Shown: piece by piece, positions 7,951 to 15,012 of the stretch | How positions within the stretch are numbered: the first letter of the stretch is position 1 | Layout of the letters: each line of letters starts with the position of its first letter | From: Candidatus Moraniibacteriota bacterium | GTDB taxonomy: Bacteria > Patescibacteriota > Minisyncoccia > Moranbacterales > GCA-2747515 | DNA: 15,998 bases | Assembly: GCA_027031945.1 (NCBI GenBank) | Contig: JALVPE010000035.1 | Span: 1 to 15,998, forward strand | Direction: 5' to 3' | Made by a program: the position numbers and the translations under genes | The notes under the pieces: model-generated | The model's database searches: none | The model's input: only the letters and a program-made list of their open reading frames with translations | What the model was told of the DNA's origin: nothing

Positions 7951-8703
7951 TCAAGCAAAAAGTGTTCCCACAAAATAAGCGATAAACGCAGCCGACATAC
8001 CCAGTCCAACAATCTCTAACATAGAAGTGATGATGCATTCTTTTGTAAATTTTGCTCGTATAAATCCCAATAATGTCAGAGCAAGTGCCGTGAAAATAGA
8101 TGCCATCATAAATTCTACATGCAGTGATGACATATCAAAAATATATGGCAACAGCGGAATTGAACCAAATACAATAAACGATACAAAAGTAATCATAGCA
8201 CTACGTACAGGTGAATCTTCTGGATATGTCATATTAAGTTCATGTTGCATCATAAACTCAGCCCAAAAATCAGGATTTTTTTTGTAAATATTTGTTATAG
8301 TATGTGCATCTTCTTTTGTAAAACCATTTTCCATCAATATGAATATCGTCTCATCATACTCGAATTCTTCATCGTCCTCAATTGCTGACACTTCCTTGCC
8401 TCGTTCCCTGTCAAATAATTTCTTTTCTGCACGTGATGACAAGAAATCACCAACACCCATACTAAATCCATCAGCAAAAAGATTTGCCAATCCAAAAATA
8501 AGTACAACAGATACGGACATACCTAACCCTTTTTCATTTTGGCTTGTCGCCATCATCGTCGCACCAGTAAAACCGGCAACAACTGCAAATGTCGTGATAA
8601 TACCATCAATGCCTCCATATACTAATTCTTTCAAATGATCTGAAAAAAATGTTTGTTTATGTACGTGCTTGAGATGATGTTGTAATGTTTCTTTATCCAT
8701 CAT
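7951..8703 (-). CDS. VIT1/CCC1-family iron/manganese transporter
   Basis: A five-helix transporter that exchanges Fe2+ or Mn2+ across the membrane. Helix 1 is preceded by the family sequence HLKELVYGGIDGIITTFAVVAG, helix 2 carries FADGFSMGVGDFLSSRAEK, and the cytoplasmic loop between helices 2 and 3 is rich in acidic residues (EDDEEFEYDE...) plus helical metal-binding-domain sequence (FWAEFMMQHELNM). Three further helices end the protein. An upstream ATG at 8742 is in frame, but it sits upstream of the best -10, and MMDKETLQHHL is the usual kind of N-terminus, so I place the start at 8703 (250 residues); 8700 is equally possible. Bacterial relatives act in metal efflux or detoxification. Confidence 0.9.
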   Translation of the reverse strand: MMDKETLQHHLKHVHKQTFFSDHLKELVYGGIDGIITTFAVVAGFTGATMMATSQNEKGLGMSVSVVLIFGLANLFADGFSMGVGDFLSSRAEKKLFDRERGKEVSAIEDDEEFEYDETIFILMENGFTKEDAHTITNIYKKNPDFWAEFMMQHELNMTYPEDSPVRSAMITFVSFIVFGSIPLLPYIFDMSSLHVEFMMASIFTALALTLLGFIRAKFTKECIITSMLEIVGLGMSAAFIAYFVGTLFA

Positions 8704-8712
8704 AGTAAATAC

Positions 8713-8721
8713 ATCATAACA
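8713..8721 (-). promoter_or_regulatory. Extended -10 giving a near-leaderless VIT mRNA
   Basis: TGTTATGAT on the minus strand ends nine bases before the ATG at 8703, so transcription should begin within a few bases of the start codon. No Shine-Dalgarno is present. Confidence 0.4.
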
Positions 8722-8798
8722 CAAACAAAAAAATGTAACCACTAATTTTTAAGCAATCCCCCACACCCATGCATATATTCTGTAGGAACAGTACTTAT

Positions 8799-8813
8799 GT
8801 GCCTGTCCGCCAC
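8799..8813. repeat. Possible degenerate member of the GC-rich palindrome family
   Basis: GTGCCTGTCCGCCAC is an imperfect inverted repeat sharing CCTGTCCG with the better copies at 9574 and 15088. It is a local GC-rich spot in the AT-rich gap between the VIT and bL28 genes; no gene is seen in that gap. Confidence 0.3.
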
Positions 8814-8868
8814 AAATAATATTTTCCAAAACAATAATAAAGAGGTAATGTGAGAGATTCAATAATCA

Positions 8869-8898
8869 AAAAACACCTACAAAGTGTTAGGTGTTTTT
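8869..8898 (-). terminator. Intrinsic terminator of the bL33-bL28 operon
   Basis: An 11-bp perfect stem (AAAAACACCTA at 8869-8879 and TAGGTGTTTTT at 8888-8898) with an 8-base loop. On the minus strand it follows the bL28 stop by 13 bases and ends in TTTTTTGATTATT. Its T/A flanks are symmetric, so it may also work on the plus strand. Confidence 0.85.
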
Positions 8899-8911
8899 AA
8901 AATAGAGAAAT

Positions 8912-9145
8912 CTATTTTTGTACAAGTTCTCTAAGGTCGTATTTTTTTCCTTCTTTTTGCCATTTTTTTAGAGTACGCAATGCTGATGTAGATATTCGCA
9001 ATGTCATTTTCAATCCTGTTGCAGGATTAATCAAATTCTTCTTTTGCAAATTTACTCCAAACTTTCGCTTTGTTTTTACTTGGGAATGAGAAACATTGTG
9101 TCCACTGGCAGAATTTTTCCCTGTAATTTCACATTTTCGAGACAT
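8912..9145 (-). CDS. rpmB: 50S ribosomal protein bL28
   Basis: A 77-residue basic protein of the large ribosomal subunit. The N-terminus MSRKCEITGKN, then HNVSHSQVKTKRKFGVNLQKK and the LRISTSALRTLKKW segment, are the standard bL28 signatures and the length is normal. The start is clear from the conserved N-terminus, although no Shine-Dalgarno precedes it. It is the second gene after rpmG (43 bases apart) and is followed at once by a strong terminator, so the two form a bicistronic ribosomal operon. Confidence 0.95.
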   Translation of the reverse strand: MSRKCEITGKNSASGHNVSHSQVKTKRKFGVNLQKKNLINPATGLKMTLRISTSALRTLKKWQKEGKKYDLRELVQK

Positions 9146-9188
9146 AGTTTTATATATAATACTATTTACTTAACTAAAAATATACACT

Positions 9189-9362
9189 TTATTTCTTTTC
9201 ACGATAAAGAGTATGTTTTTTTATGATTGGATTAAACTTTTTAATCTCAAGTTTAATACCACGTAATTTCTTTGTATTCTTGTGCGCCCAAATCACATGT
9301 CCTTTACCTTCGCCCTTTTCATCACCAAGTGAGACTAATTTTATAAGATTATCCTGTGACAT
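9189..9362 (-). CDS. rpmG: 50S ribosomal protein bL33, cysteine-free form
   Basis: A 57-residue basic protein, ATG at 9360-9362, TAA at 9189-9191. The C-terminal half, KLRGIKLEIKKFNPIIKKHT followed by LYREKK, matches the bL33 pattern LELKKYCPRCxKHTxHKExK with both zinc-binding cysteine pairs replaced, so this is a C-minus bL33. The N-terminus MSQDNLIKLVSLGDEKGEGK has a small insertion compared with typical bL33 but keeps the IxLVS strand. It heads the operon with bL28 and has a good promoter and a leader hairpin upstream. Loss of the zinc ligands is known in many lineages. Confidence 0.9.
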   Translation of the reverse strand: MSQDNLIKLVSLGDEKGEGKGHVIWAHKNTKKLRGIKLEIKKFNPIIKKHTLYREKK

Positions 9363-9393
9363 AATTTTTGAAATTTAAAACAAATACCAACAT

Positions 9394-9413
9394 AAACGCT
9401 TTTATCAGCGTTT
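9394..9413 (-). promoter_or_regulatory. Leader hairpin of the bL33-bL28 mRNA
   Basis: AAACGCT (9394-9400) and AGCGTTT (9407-9413) form a perfect 7-bp stem with a 6-base loop, right at the predicted 5' end of the transcript and about 30 bases before the bL33 ATG. It could stabilise the mRNA or serve ribosomal-protein feedback; neither is shown by sequence. Confidence 0.45.
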
Positions 9414-9422
9414 TGTTATATC

Positions 9423-9450
9423 AGTATACACGATTTAAAAAATATTGCAA
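9423..9450 (-). promoter_or_regulatory. Promoter of the bL33-bL28 operon
   Basis: TTGCAA (9445-9450) and TATACT (9423-9428) on the minus strand are separated by 16 bases. The start would be near 9416, giving a leader of about 54 bases containing the hairpin. Confidence 0.65.
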
Positions 9451-9563
9451 GTATTTATGGCTCTATAATAATAAGTGTGGTGTATAAGTGTCCAATACCC
9501 AGTGTTTGTCTAATGAAATCAAATATTTATACTAAAATACATTTCAATTAATTTGTCATATCT

Positions 9564-9592
9564 GCGTGGCCTGCCTGTCCGGTAGGCTACGC
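9564..9592. repeat. GC-rich palindromic element, copy 1
   Basis: GCGTGGCCT (9564-9572) and AGGCTACGC (9584-9592) pair over nine positions with one G-T wobble, around the core CCTGTCCGGTAGG (9574-9586). The same 13-base core recurs at 15088-15100. It stands out sharply against AT-rich surroundings. Confidence 0.7.
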
Positions 9593-9613
9593 GGGAATGA
9601 TAGAAAATTCATA

Positions 9614-9659
9614 AGCTCTTGCTCTACAATAATATCTCCACGATTATTGATAGAGAGCT
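9614..9659. repeat. Imperfect long hairpin
   Basis: AGCTCT (9614-9619) pairs with AGAGCT (9654-9659) and CAATAAT (9627-9633) with ATTATTG (9643-9649), with a 9-base loop and an uneven internal loop between the two stems. A second simple stem, AGTTAAC (9670-9676) and GTTAACT (9693-9699), follows. Both lie in non-coding DNA just upstream of the small ORF at 9746. Confidence 0.45.
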
Positions 9660-9745
9660 GTATTTATATAGTTAACGCCTAGAGATAACAGTGTTAACTT
9701 TAAATAATTAATTATGCAAAAACCTAAGTTTTTCCAAAGAAAAAC

Positions 9746-9919
9746 GTGTTTTATAGTATTAAAGTGTGGATAGAGATAAAAGAAGCATTAGAGGGACATG
9801 TGATATGTTTCATGTATCAAGAAAGATACATTACAACAAATAGAGAAGAAGAGATTTCAGATTTCATTGGATGGACTTACGCCCATAGAAAAGAAAGAGG
9901 TGTTATTCTTGATCGTTAA
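9746..9919 (+). CDS. Small hypothetical ORF, GTG start, possibly a fragment
   Basis: The frame opens after a TAA near 9725 and runs to TAA at 9917-9919. Starts available are GTG at 9746 (57 residues) or GTG at 9764 (51 residues); neither has a Shine-Dalgarno. The product has the balanced look of a real protein (KEALEGHVICFMYQERYITT, then EEEISDFIGWTYAHRKERGV). I recognise no family. It may be a real small protein or the surviving 3' end of a decayed gene. Like the GNAT gene 92 bases downstream on the same strand, its composition is less AT-extreme than that of the flanking minus-strand genes. Confidence 0.4.
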   Translation: MFYSIKVWIEIKEALEGHVICFMYQERYITTNREEEISDFIGWTYAHRKERGVILDR

Positions 9920-9951
9920 CTGTAGATCAATTGATTGACAGGATTATTTTT

Positions 9952-9979
9952 TTGTGCAATGGTTGTACTATCTTATAAA
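9952..9979 (+). promoter_or_regulatory. Probable promoter of the GNAT-like gene
   Basis: TTGTGC (9952-9957) and TATAAA (9974-9979) are 16 bases apart, placing the start near 9986, 13 bases before the Shine-Dalgarno. A perfect TTGACA at 9935-9940 has no -10 at a usable distance. Confidence 0.4.
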
Positions 9980-9998
9980 GACTAGCAGTTTAACAAAT

Positions 9999-10003
9999 GG
10001 AGG
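9999..10003 (+). promoter_or_regulatory. Shine-Dalgarno that sets the GNAT-like start
   Basis: GGAGG ends eight bases before the ATG at 10012-10014. This favours MSYSIG as the start over the in-frame ATG at 9997, which overlaps the GGAGG itself. It is the strongest ribosome site in the window. Confidence 0.7.
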
Positions 10004-10011
10004 AATTAGGT

Positions 10012-10347
10012 ATGAGTTATTCAATCGGAATAAATGTTGTGCCAGAAAGTTGCCTTGATGACTTAAATGCGCTACTAAAAATAATTGTCCCTATTGCAGG
10101 AGAAATGCCTTGGAGTCATTGGGTTAGTATCATGTATTCTGGCACAGACCTTATTACATGTTTTGATGATGAAAAAGATCAAGTCATCGGCATGACATCT
10201 GTAGTGTATATGACTAGACCAACAGGCAACTTTGCAGATATCTGCGACACTGCAATTCTCCAGAAATACCGTGACTCGCAAATTGAATCCCGCCTAATAA
10301 TACGGGCGGCTAGTCTCATTCAAGAAAAAGGATTTATACTTTTGTAA
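10012..10347 (+). CDS. Truncated GNAT-like N-acetyltransferase, probably inactive
   Basis: 111 residues resembling the first two thirds of a GNAT fold: an N-terminal helical part, a strand at QVIGMTSVVYM, a turn (TRPTGN), then FADICDTAI in the place of motif A's beta-4, and QKYRDSQIESRLIIRAASLI where active enzymes have YRGxGIGxxLL for acetyl-CoA pyrophosphate binding. The glycines of that loop are gone, and the protein stops at EKGFILL, before the strands and helix that usually complete the acceptor side (about 40 residues missing). So either it is a decayed acetyltransferase or a repurposed one. Yet it has a promoter, an excellent Shine-Dalgarno and a strong terminator. The codon use is less AT-rich than neighbours, a hint of transfer. 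Confidence 0.65.
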   Translation: MSYSIGINVVPESCLDDLNALLKIIVPIAGEMPWSHWVSIMYSGTDLITCFDDEKDQVIGMTSVVYMTRPTGNFADICDTAILQKYRDSQIESRLIIRAASLIQEKGFILL

Positions 10348-10354
10348 CACACTC

Positions 10355-10392
10355 AGAGCTTTATGCAAATTTGCGTAAAGCTCTTTTATTTA
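10355..10392 (+). terminator. Intrinsic terminator after the GNAT-like gene
   Basis: A 13-bp stem with one G-T pair, from AGAGCTTTATGCA (10355-10367) to TGCGTAAAGCTCT (10372-10384), loop AATT, followed by TTTATTT. It begins seven bases after the stop. Its right arm reaches to two bases before the rarA stop codon on the opposite strand, so it also separates rarA, though without a T tract in that direction. Confidence 0.9.
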
Positions 10393-11621
10393 ATATATTT
10401 TTTACTTTTTAATTTTTCCGGTAAGAAGTTCTGCTTTTTGTTTTCATCTTCTGATGCAAGTGGTGTGTATTTATAATCTTTACCGTAATCCATCTCCTTC
10501 ATCATTTTAGTTGGTGCGTTCCGTAGGTGCAATGGTACAGGGATATTTCCATGTTCTTTTACATCTTGGAGTGCTTCTCGATATCCTTCATAGATTGCTA
10601 TGCTTTTTTTACTACTAGCCATATACACTACAGCTTGAGCTAAGTTAACACCACATTCAGGCATTCCTATAAATCTACATGCATTGTACGCTGCTATAGC
10701 TTGAGGCAAAGCAAAAGAATTTGCAATACCAATGTCTTCTGACGCAAATCGTACAATACGCCGTGCAATATAAAGAGGATCTTCTCCACCATGCAACATT
10801 CTCGTAAGATAATACATTGCTGCATCAGCATCACCTCCACGCATTGATTTATGTAGTGCTGAAATTAAATTGTAATGTTCTTCTCCATTTTTATCATACA
10901 AAATATTTGAACTTTGTAGTGCTTGTTCTACGCTTTCTTTACTTATTTCAACAGTTTTCGTCTTATCATTTACGTCACCAGTAGAACTAGAAATTTGTAC
11001 TGCCACTTCCAATGCGTTAAGTACTATACGAGCATCCCCATGTGACATTTGAGCTAAAAACAATTTAACATCGTCTTTAATCACAATATTTGCAACACCA
11101 AAATTTTCTTGTGTATTTTCCAATGCACTATCAATAATCTTCACCAGTTCTTCTTTCTGTAATAATTCCAAAGTAAACACACGTGCACGAGACAATAGCG
11201 CATTATTAACTTCAAAACTTGGATTTTCTGTAGTTGCGCCAATAAAAATAATTGTCCCATCCTCAACACTTGGTAAAAATGCATCCTGTTGTGCCTTGTT
11301 AAATCGATGCACCTCATCAATAAACAAAATCGAACGTGTACCAAGTCTTGCATAGCTCTGTGCATCTTCTATTGCGCTTCGCACATCTTTTACACCAGCG
11401 TTAATTGCCGAAAGCTGTACAAAATGTGCATCTGTTTCATGTGCAATTATTCTTGCTAATGTTGTCTTGCCCGTACCTGGAGGTCCCCAAAGTATCATTG
11501 ATGATATATTATCACTATCAATCATCACACGTAAAACCTGATCTTTTCCTACCAAATGTTTCTGCCCATAAAAATTTTTCATTGTTTGCGGACGCATACG
11601 CTCCGCCAATGGCTTTTGCAT
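10386..11621 (-). CDS. rarA: Replication-associated recombination protein RarA (MgsA), AAA+ ATPase
   Basis: 411 residues from the conserved N-terminus MQKPLAERMRPQTM. RarA acts at stalled forks with SSB and RecA. Walker A WGPPGTGKTT (45-54), Walker B ILFIDEVHRFN (98-108), sensor 1 IGATTENPSF (128-136) and the arginine-finger region LLSRARVF (142-149) are all there. The C-terminal part has the RarA tetramerisation signatures HKSMRGGDADAAMYYLTRML, GGEDPLYIARRIVRFASEDIG and PLHLRNAPTKMMKE. The frame extends about 100 codons upstream, but that part overlaps the divergent RSH gene, is rich in C and F and matches nothing in the family, so I start at 11621 (11627 and 11636 are possible). No suitable Shine-Dalgarno. 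Confidence 0.95.
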   Translation of the reverse strand: MQKPLAERMRPQTMKNFYGQKHLVGKDQVLRVMIDSDNISSMILWGPPGTGKTTLARIIAHETDAHFVQLSAINAGVKDVRSAIEDAQSYARLGTRSILFIDEVHRFNKAQQDAFLPSVEDGTIIFIGATTENPSFEVNNALLSRARVFTLELLQKEELVKIIDSALENTQENFGVANIVIKDDVKLFLAQMSHGDARIVLNALEVAVQISSSTGDVNDKTKTVEISKESVEQALQSSNILYDKNGEEHYNLISALHKSMRGGDADAAMYYLTRMLHGGEDPLYIARRIVRFASEDIGIANSFALPQAIAAYNACRFIGMPECGVNLAQAVVYMASSKKSIAIYEGYREALQDVKEHGNIPVPLHLRNAPTKMMKEMDYGKDYKYTPLASEDENKKQNFLPEKLKSKKYIK

Positions 11622-11687
11622 ATTCATATACACCATTATTACACAAAAACAACATAATACAACCTTTCCTCTTTGGAATTTCTGCTT

Positions 11688-11693
11688 TATACT
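11688..11693 (+). promoter_or_regulatory. -10 element of the RSH gene, near-leaderless
   Basis: TATACT ends nine bases before the ATG at 11703, predicting a transcript that starts about three bases ahead of the start codon. No good -35 is seen at 17 bases (TTTCCT). The same nine-base spacing is found at the VIT gene. Confidence 0.4.
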
Positions 11694-11702
11694 ATAAATA
11701 CT

Positions 11703-13205
11703 ATGAAACAAGATACTATCACAATCAATGAAGTAATAAAAGCATTCAAAAACCCACCTACTCATGAGGGAGAAAAACTTGTGCGTGATGCTTTTGAATT
11801 TGCTAGCATAGCACACAAAAATCAAAAACGAGCAAGTGGCAAACCATATATCAATCATCCACTTGCCACAGCAAAAATTCTTGCAACAATTGGAATGGAT
11901 GCTCGCACTGTTGCTGCCGGACTTTTGCATGATGTACCTGAAGATACACCAGAAACACTATCTACAATTTCCAAAAAATTCGGACCGGACATCGCACAAA
12001 TGATTGAAGGAATTACAAAACTTGGTCGCATTAAATTACGTGGCACAAAAGAAGATTATAAACTTGAAAATTGGCGTAGAATGTTTTTGGCAATGGGAGC
12101 TGATATTCGTACAGTCATTATTAAACTTGCTGATCGTCTACATAATATGCAAACATTAGAATATCTACGTCCAGATAAAAGATTACGTATAGCAAATGAA
12201 ACAATGGAAATATATGTGCCAATTGCAAATAGACTTGGTATTGGTGAAATTCGTGGTGAATTAGCAGATCTATGCTTCAAATATCTACAACCGGAAGATT
12301 ACCAACGCACAAAACACCTAAGCGAAGAACAATTAAAAGAAAAAGAAAGTTATGTAGAAAAAGCAATTAAAGAGATTGGAAATTCATTGAAAGAAGATGG
12401 GATTAAATATGTAGACATGCATGGACGTGCAAAAAATATATATAGTCTATATTTAAAATTACAAAAACATGATATGGACATCAAACGAATTTTTGATTTG
12501 GTTGCCATACGTATTATTGTACAAGATGTCACAGCTTGTTATGAAACACTTGGTATTGTACATAAAAAATATCGTCCAATGATTGGACGAATTAAAGATT
12601 ATATTTCTTTGCCAAAACCAAATGGATATCAATCAATTCACACAACAATCTTTGGCCCTGATGGTCGTGTGCTTGAAGTACAAATTCGTACACAAAAAAT
12701 GCACGACGAAGCAGAATTTGGAATTGCCGCTCATTGGCTTTACGAAACACGCAAAAAAAAGAGTTGGACTAGCTATTTTATTCCTCGTAAAGATAAAATT
12801 ACCAAAAAAGAAGTCGAATGGGTTAAACAACTACAACAATGGCAAGAGGAGCTTGGCAATAATCCTGAAGAATTTATGGAAGGATTAAAAGTCGATTTCC
12901 TCAAAAATCATATTTTTGCTTTTACACCACTTGGCGACATCATAGAATTACCTGAAGGAGCAAGTGTGGTGGATTTTGCATATGCAATTCATACAGATGT
13001 TGGACATACTGCTATTGGTGCACGTATTGATGGTAAAATGTCAGCACTTAATTCTATCGTGCATAATGGTCAAATTATTGAAATAATTACAGACAAAAAC
13101 AGAAAACTACCAAATGCTGATTGGCTTGAATTTGTAAAAACATCTCATGCAAAAAGCGCAATAAGACGTACTATAAACAGGGCAAAAAAAGCAAAACCAC
13201 TATAA
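11703..13205 (+). CDS. RelA/SpoT (RSH) bifunctional (p)ppGpp synthetase/hydrolase, short form
   Basis: 500 residues. The hydrolase HD domain is intact: H52 in NHPL, H76-D77 in LLHDVPEDT, and D144 in LADRLHNMQTL, so (p)ppGpp breakdown is likely. The synthetase domain has RIFDLVAIRI (acid near D265), GRIKDYISLPKPNGYQSIHT and LEVQIRT (E325), the residues needed for pyrophosphate transfer from ATP to GDP/GTP. A TGS domain follows (about 405-465, FTPLGDIIELPEGASVVDFA). The protein then ends; the helical, zinc-finger and ACT/RRM regions of long RSH enzymes are missing. The in-frame ATG at 11673 lies upstream of the -10, so I use 11703. It diverges from rarA and converges on parB, stops 6 bases apart. 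Confidence 0.93.
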   Translation: MKQDTITINEVIKAFKNPPTHEGEKLVRDAFEFASIAHKNQKRASGKPYINHPLATAKILATIGMDARTVAAGLLHDVPEDTPETLSTISKKFGPDIAQMIEGITKLGRIKLRGTKEDYKLENWRRMFLAMGADIRTVIIKLADRLHNMQTLEYLRPDKRLRIANETMEIYVPIANRLGIGEIRGELADLCFKYLQPEDYQRTKHLSEEQLKEKESYVEKAIKEIGNSLKEDGIKYVDMHGRAKNIYSLYLKLQKHDMDIKRIFDLVAIRIIVQDVTACYETLGIVHKKYRPMIGRIKDYISLPKPNGYQSIHTTIFGPDGRVLEVQIRTQKMHDEAEFGIAAHWLYETRKKKSWTSYFIPRKDKITKKEVEWVKQLQQWQEELGNNPEEFMEGLKVDFLKNHIFAFTPLGDIIELPEGASVVDFAYAIHTDVGHTAIGARIDGKMSALNSIVHNGQIIEIITDKNRKLPNADWLEFVKTSHAKSAIRRTINRAKKAKPL

Positions 13206-13211
13206 AACTCA

Positions 13212-14165
13212 TTACGTCAATTTCAATCTAGATAAAATATTTTTTAACTCGTCTTCTGAAAAATATGAGATTGTGATATTGCCACCACTTGCGCTTTCTC
13301 TAACGCGGACTTTTGTATCAAAATACTGTGTTAATTGACTTTCAAGTCTACGTGCGTGAGGCGTTTTTCCTTGATTTATATGCTTTTTCCTTGCATGTTC
13401 TGATAACAAAACTTTTTTTTCTGCTTGCCTCACAGTAAGTTTTTCGTCAATAATCATTTTATATAAAGCAATTTGCTTTTGTGGATTTGAAAGACTCAAA
13501 ATTACTTTTGCGTGACCTTCTGTTATTTGTCCCGCAATAAGCCCTTTTTGTATTTCTATTGGTAATGAAAGTAATCTTATCCGATTTGCAATAACCGATC
13601 GACTCTTCCCGGTACGAACGGCAATTTCTTCTTGTGACAAATCAAATTCACTAACCAATCTCTTATATGACTTTGCCTCCTCAACAACATTCAAATCATG
13701 TCGTTGAATATTTTCTATAAGTGCAAGTTCCAATTTTATTTGATCAGTCAAATCATCATGTTTTTTAACCACAACTGGTACTGTTGTTAAACCTGCTTTT
13801 TTTGATGCACGTAATCGTCTTTCTCCTGCTATAAGTTCATAATGATCATTCTTATCAACTGCAATCAGAGGCTGTAAAACACCATGAACCTTAATTGAGT
13901 TTGTTAATTCAAATAATTTTTCTTCATCAAAGTAAGTGCGTGGCTGTTCTTTATTTGCACGCAACATTCCAATTGGAATTTCTTTTATAAAATCGCCTTT
14001 ATCATTATATTCATTAGTTAATTGAGACTTGAATTTTCTCTTTAAATTTACAGAAACATTATCACGTTTGTGCGACGCAACTGATTGTGTTTTCGAATTT
14101 TGTATTGAGTTTTTTTGTGGAATTAATGAAGATAGACCTCTTCCTAATCCGTGCTTTTGTGTCAT
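13212..14165 (-). CDS. parB: Chromosome partitioning protein ParB
   Basis: 317 residues. The N-terminus GLGRGLSSLIP is the ParA-contacting motif. A linker leads to the CTPase/ParB-Srx domain (IPIGMLRANKEQPR, then IAGERRLRASKKAG and IENIQRHDLN, the CTP-binding boxes), a helix-turn-helix (LSQEEIAVRTGKSRSVIANR) that binds parS, and a C-terminal dimer domain ending LKNILSRLKL. Length and order are normal for chromosomal ParB (Spo0J). It starts one base after the parA stop, so the pair is translationally coupled. With ParA it segregates the origin region. I found no obvious parS palindrome in the window, though the site in this lineage may differ. Confidence 0.95.
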   Translation of the reverse strand: MTQKHGLGRGLSSLIPQKNSIQNSKTQSVASHKRDNVSVNLKRKFKSQLTNEYNDKGDFIKEIPIGMLRANKEQPRTYFDEEKLFELTNSIKVHGVLQPLIAVDKNDHYELIAGERRLRASKKAGLTTVPVVVKKHDDLTDQIKLELALIENIQRHDLNVVEEAKSYKRLVSEFDLSQEEIAVRTGKSRSVIANRIRLLSLPIEIQKGLIAGQITEGHAKVILSLSNPQKQIALYKMIIDEKLTVRQAEKKVLLSEHARKKHINQGKTPHARRLESQLTQYFDTKVRVRESASGGNITISYFSEDELKNILSRLKLT

Positions 14166-14166
14166 A

Positions 14167-14934
14167 TCATTTATATTCTAATGCAATTATTTCTTTTGCT
14201 AATGCTTTATATGCTTTTGCTCCCTTATTAAAACTATCAAACACAGAAATGGATTGTCCAAAACTTGGTGCTTCTGCAAGTCTTACAGTTCTGGGAATAA
14301 TACTTTCAAAAACTCTCCCTGGAAAATGTTGTCGCATCTCTCGCACAACTTGTTTTGCCAATCTATTGCGTCTATCAAAAAGTGTGATAACTGCACCCAT
14401 AATTTGTAATTTCGGTTGCAAGTTATTCCGCACAAGATCAATAGTTTCCAATAGTTGCCCAAGTCCTTCCAATGCATAATACTCAGCCTGTACCGGAATA
14501 ATAATATTATCTGAAGCCACAAGCCCATTTATAGTTAAAATCCCCAAACTTGGCGGTGAATCAATTATAATATAATCATAATCAGTCCGCACTTGTCTGA
14601 GAACGTCATACAAACGAAACTCTCTGTTTTCCACATCAACGAGTTCAACATTAGCCCCTGCCAAATCTGCTGTAGCCGGGATAATGTGCAATCCTTCTAT
14701 ACCAGTGCCTACCACCGCATCACGTACATTACCATTGTTAACCATCGTTGAATACAAACTATGTTCAATATGTCTGGGATCAATACCTAACCCACTAGTT
14801 GCATTTCCTTGTGAATCCAAATCCACCAAAAGCACAAACTTTCCCGCTTCAGCTAAATAGCTCGCCGTATTTACTGCACTTGTTGTCTTTCCAACTCCAC
14901 CTTTTTGATTAATAAATGAAATAATATTTGCCAT
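14167..14934 (-). CDS. parA: Chromosome partitioning ATPase ParA (Soj)
   Basis: 255 residues with the deviant Walker A KGGVGKTT (11-18) including the signature lysine, switch I region VDLDSQGNATSGLG (about 38-51) and Walker B DYIIIDSPPSLG. No N-terminal helix-turn-helix extension is present, so it is the Soj/chromosomal type. It is the first gene of the parAB operon and has a good promoter about 60 bases upstream; the ATG has no Shine-Dalgarno. parAB usually sit near the chromosome origin, but no dnaA, dnaN or rpmH is visible here. Confidence 0.95.
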   Translation of the reverse strand: MANIISFINQKGGVGKTTSAVNTASYLAEAGKFVLLVDLDSQGNATSGLGIDPRHIEHSLYSTMVNNGNVRDAVVGTGIEGLHIIPATADLAGANVELVDVENREFRLYDVLRQVRTDYDYIIIDSPPSLGILTINGLVASDNIIIPVQAEYYALEGLGQLLETIDLVRNNLQPKLQIMGAVITLFDRRNRLAKQVVREMRQHFPGRVFESIIPRTVRLAEAPSFGQSISVFDSFNKGAKAYKALAKEIIALEYK

Positions 14935-14983
14935 TTCTTAAATATCTTAAATAAAAATAAAACTGCAATTCTAATTCACATAC

Positions 14984-15012
14984 TTGATTATATATCACAA
15001 TTATACTATAAT
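14984..15012 (+). promoter_or_regulatory. Rightward promoter toward the GIY-YIG/tRNA-Leu region
   Basis: TTGATT (14984-14989) and a perfect TATAAT (15007-15012) are 17 bases apart. Transcription would start near 15019 and read into the repeat/GIY-YIG/tRNA-Leu segment. It overlaps the leftward parA promoter. Confidence 0.5.

Noticed and set aside
9935..9940. Perfect TTGACA as -35 of the GNAT-like gene
   Set aside because: No -10 is found 16-18 bases downstream; TTGTGC at 9952 with TATAAA at 9974 fits better.
11622..11930. N-terminal extension of about 100 codons on RarA
   Set aside because: It overlaps the divergent RSH gene, its composition is unlike coding sequence here, and RarA proteins start at the MQKPLAERMRP position.
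14087..14479. A 130-codon plus-strand frame opposite parA and parB
   Set aside because: It lies antisense to two unmistakable genes and shows no protein signature.
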